DNA from: CAZJYI01 sp964550025
Lineage (GTDB): Bacteria; Verrucomicrobiota; Kiritimatiellia; UBA8416; CAYOBW01
Assembly (NCBI GenBank): GCA_964550025.1
Contig: CAZJYI010000035.1
Span: forward strand, 16,084 to 80,083
Length of the DNA stretch: 64,000 bases
Direction of reading: 5' to 3'
This document shows, in pieces, positions 63,609 through 64,000 of the stretch. Both the position numbers and the translations under genes were made by a program. The notes beneath the pieces were generated by a model that saw only the letters and a program-made list of their open reading frames with translations, was not told where the DNA came from and ran no database searches. Numbering within the stretch: the stretch's first letter is position 1; each line of letters starts with the position of its first letter.

Positions 63609-64000
63609 CTAAGCCTCGCCGCTGACGCCGGCTGAGCTGAAAGTGGCCATTTCGTTGTAGATCTTGATCGATGCGTCGATCAGGGTCATGGCCAGCGCCG
63701 CACCGGTTCCTTCGCCAAGGCGCATCGCCAGGTCCAGCAGGGGACGTGCGTTCATTTCCTCGAGTGCCTTGCGATGTCCCTGCTCCTTTGAACAATGGCT
63801 GAAGAAGAGGTAGTCCGCCGCCGCGGGGCAGAGCCTGCAGGCGGCAAGCGCCCCCGCCGTCGAGATGAACCCGTCCACGACCACCGGGATACGGCGGGCG
63901 GCGCCGCCCAGGACCAGCCCGCAGATGCCGGCGATCTCGTATCCCCCCAGTGCGGCCAGTACATGCAGGGGGGAACTCAGGCGGTCCTGATTGACGGCCA
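63609..64000 (-). CDS. cobT: Nicotinate-nucleotide-dimethylbenzimidazole phosphoribosyltransferase, C-terminal part
   Basis: The leftward frame is open from the right edge and ends at 63609. It matches the CobT C-terminal half: LAALGGYEIAGICGLVLGGA, VVVDGFISTAGALAA, YLFFSHCSKEQGHR and the catalytic-Glu loop RLGEGTGAALAM, ending ATFSSAGVSGEA. CobT transfers phosphoribose from nicotinate mononucleotide to dimethylbenzimidazole to make alpha-ribazole phosphate for cobalamin assembly. The 5' part lies outside the window. It is not functionally linked to the glycan genes and marks the right limit of the accessory region. Confidence 0.92.
   Translation of the reverse strand, partial: AVNQDRLSSPLHVLAALGGYEIAGICGLVLGGAARRIPVVVDGFISTAGALAACRLCPAAADYLFFSHCSKEQGHRKALEEMNARPLLDLAMRLGEGTGAALAMTLIDASIKIYNEMATFSSAGVSGEA

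Noticed and set aside
1..64000. Insertion sequences, integrases, phage genes, tRNA attachment sites or CRISPR arrays as the cause of the mosaic structure
   Set aside because: None of their hallmarks (transposase DDE or HUH motifs, terminal repeats with target duplications, tRNA genes, regularly spaced repeats) was seen on either strand.

Overview
The window looks like a chromosomal piece of a GC-rich, Gram-negative marine or sediment polysaccharide degrader of the PVC group, most likely Kiritimatiellota or a close Verrucomicrobia/Lentisphaerae relative. The reasons are the large secreted DUF2341/LamG/choice-of-anchor proteins, the Asp-rich 'DxDxDGLPDxWE' repeats, XylR-type AraC regulators, a Tat-exported Gfo/Idh oxidoreductase, a PQQ-propeller protein with an N-terminal methyltransferase-like segment, and the unusual density of GH95 alpha-L-fucosidase-family enzymes (five). 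No rRNA, tRNA, CRISPR array, IS element or phage gene was recognised.

Left part (1-11130), mostly minus strand. The N-terminal part of a G8-domain secreted protein runs off the left edge. Next come a short 3' remnant of an AraC-type regulator and an apparent catabolic operon: sodium:solute symporter, GH94 phosphorylase, GH95 enzyme. Upstream of it (8.5-11.1 kb) lies a gene graveyard: an unidentified frameshifted gene, a beta-helix protein with its middle missing, the last 34 or so codons of an MFS sugar porter, and the C-terminus of a secreted protein.

Right part (11.4-63.6 kb). Four units follow one another with the same layout: a regulator on the minus strand, a control region of about 150-380 bp, then a plus-strand run that starts with a large secreted repeat protein. 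Unit 1 (its regulator is reduced to 17 codons): DNRLRE/Calx-beta/DUF2341/LamG protein (interrupted), GH95, SGNH/SASA esterase, S1 sulfatase. Unit 2: intact XylR-type regulator, 1711-aa DUF2341/LamG protein, Gfo/Idh oxidoreductase, GH95, PQQ propeller, two further GH95. Unit 3: AraC-type regulator, decayed anchor-D protein, TSP3-type protein, 2191-aa CotH-kinase/lamin-tail protein, 1215-aa glycine-rich/DUF2341/LamG protein. Unit 4: near-copy of the unit 3 regulator and control region, intact 784-aa anchor-D protein, small proteins, a secreted metallophosphoesterase and a GH29 fucosidase reduced to its two ends. A cobT gene enters from the right edge.

The enzymes together suggest removal of L-fucose (and related alpha-L-sugars), sulfate and acetyl groups from a fucose-rich sulfated glycan such as fucoidan or mucin-like material. 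That substrate is inferred from enzyme families only. The most unusual features are the repeated regulator/surface-protein architecture, direct repeats spaced by 20-21 bp in the paired control regions, tandem signal peptides and a shared C-terminal tail on the surface proteins, and several genes whose ends are intact but whose middles are missing.
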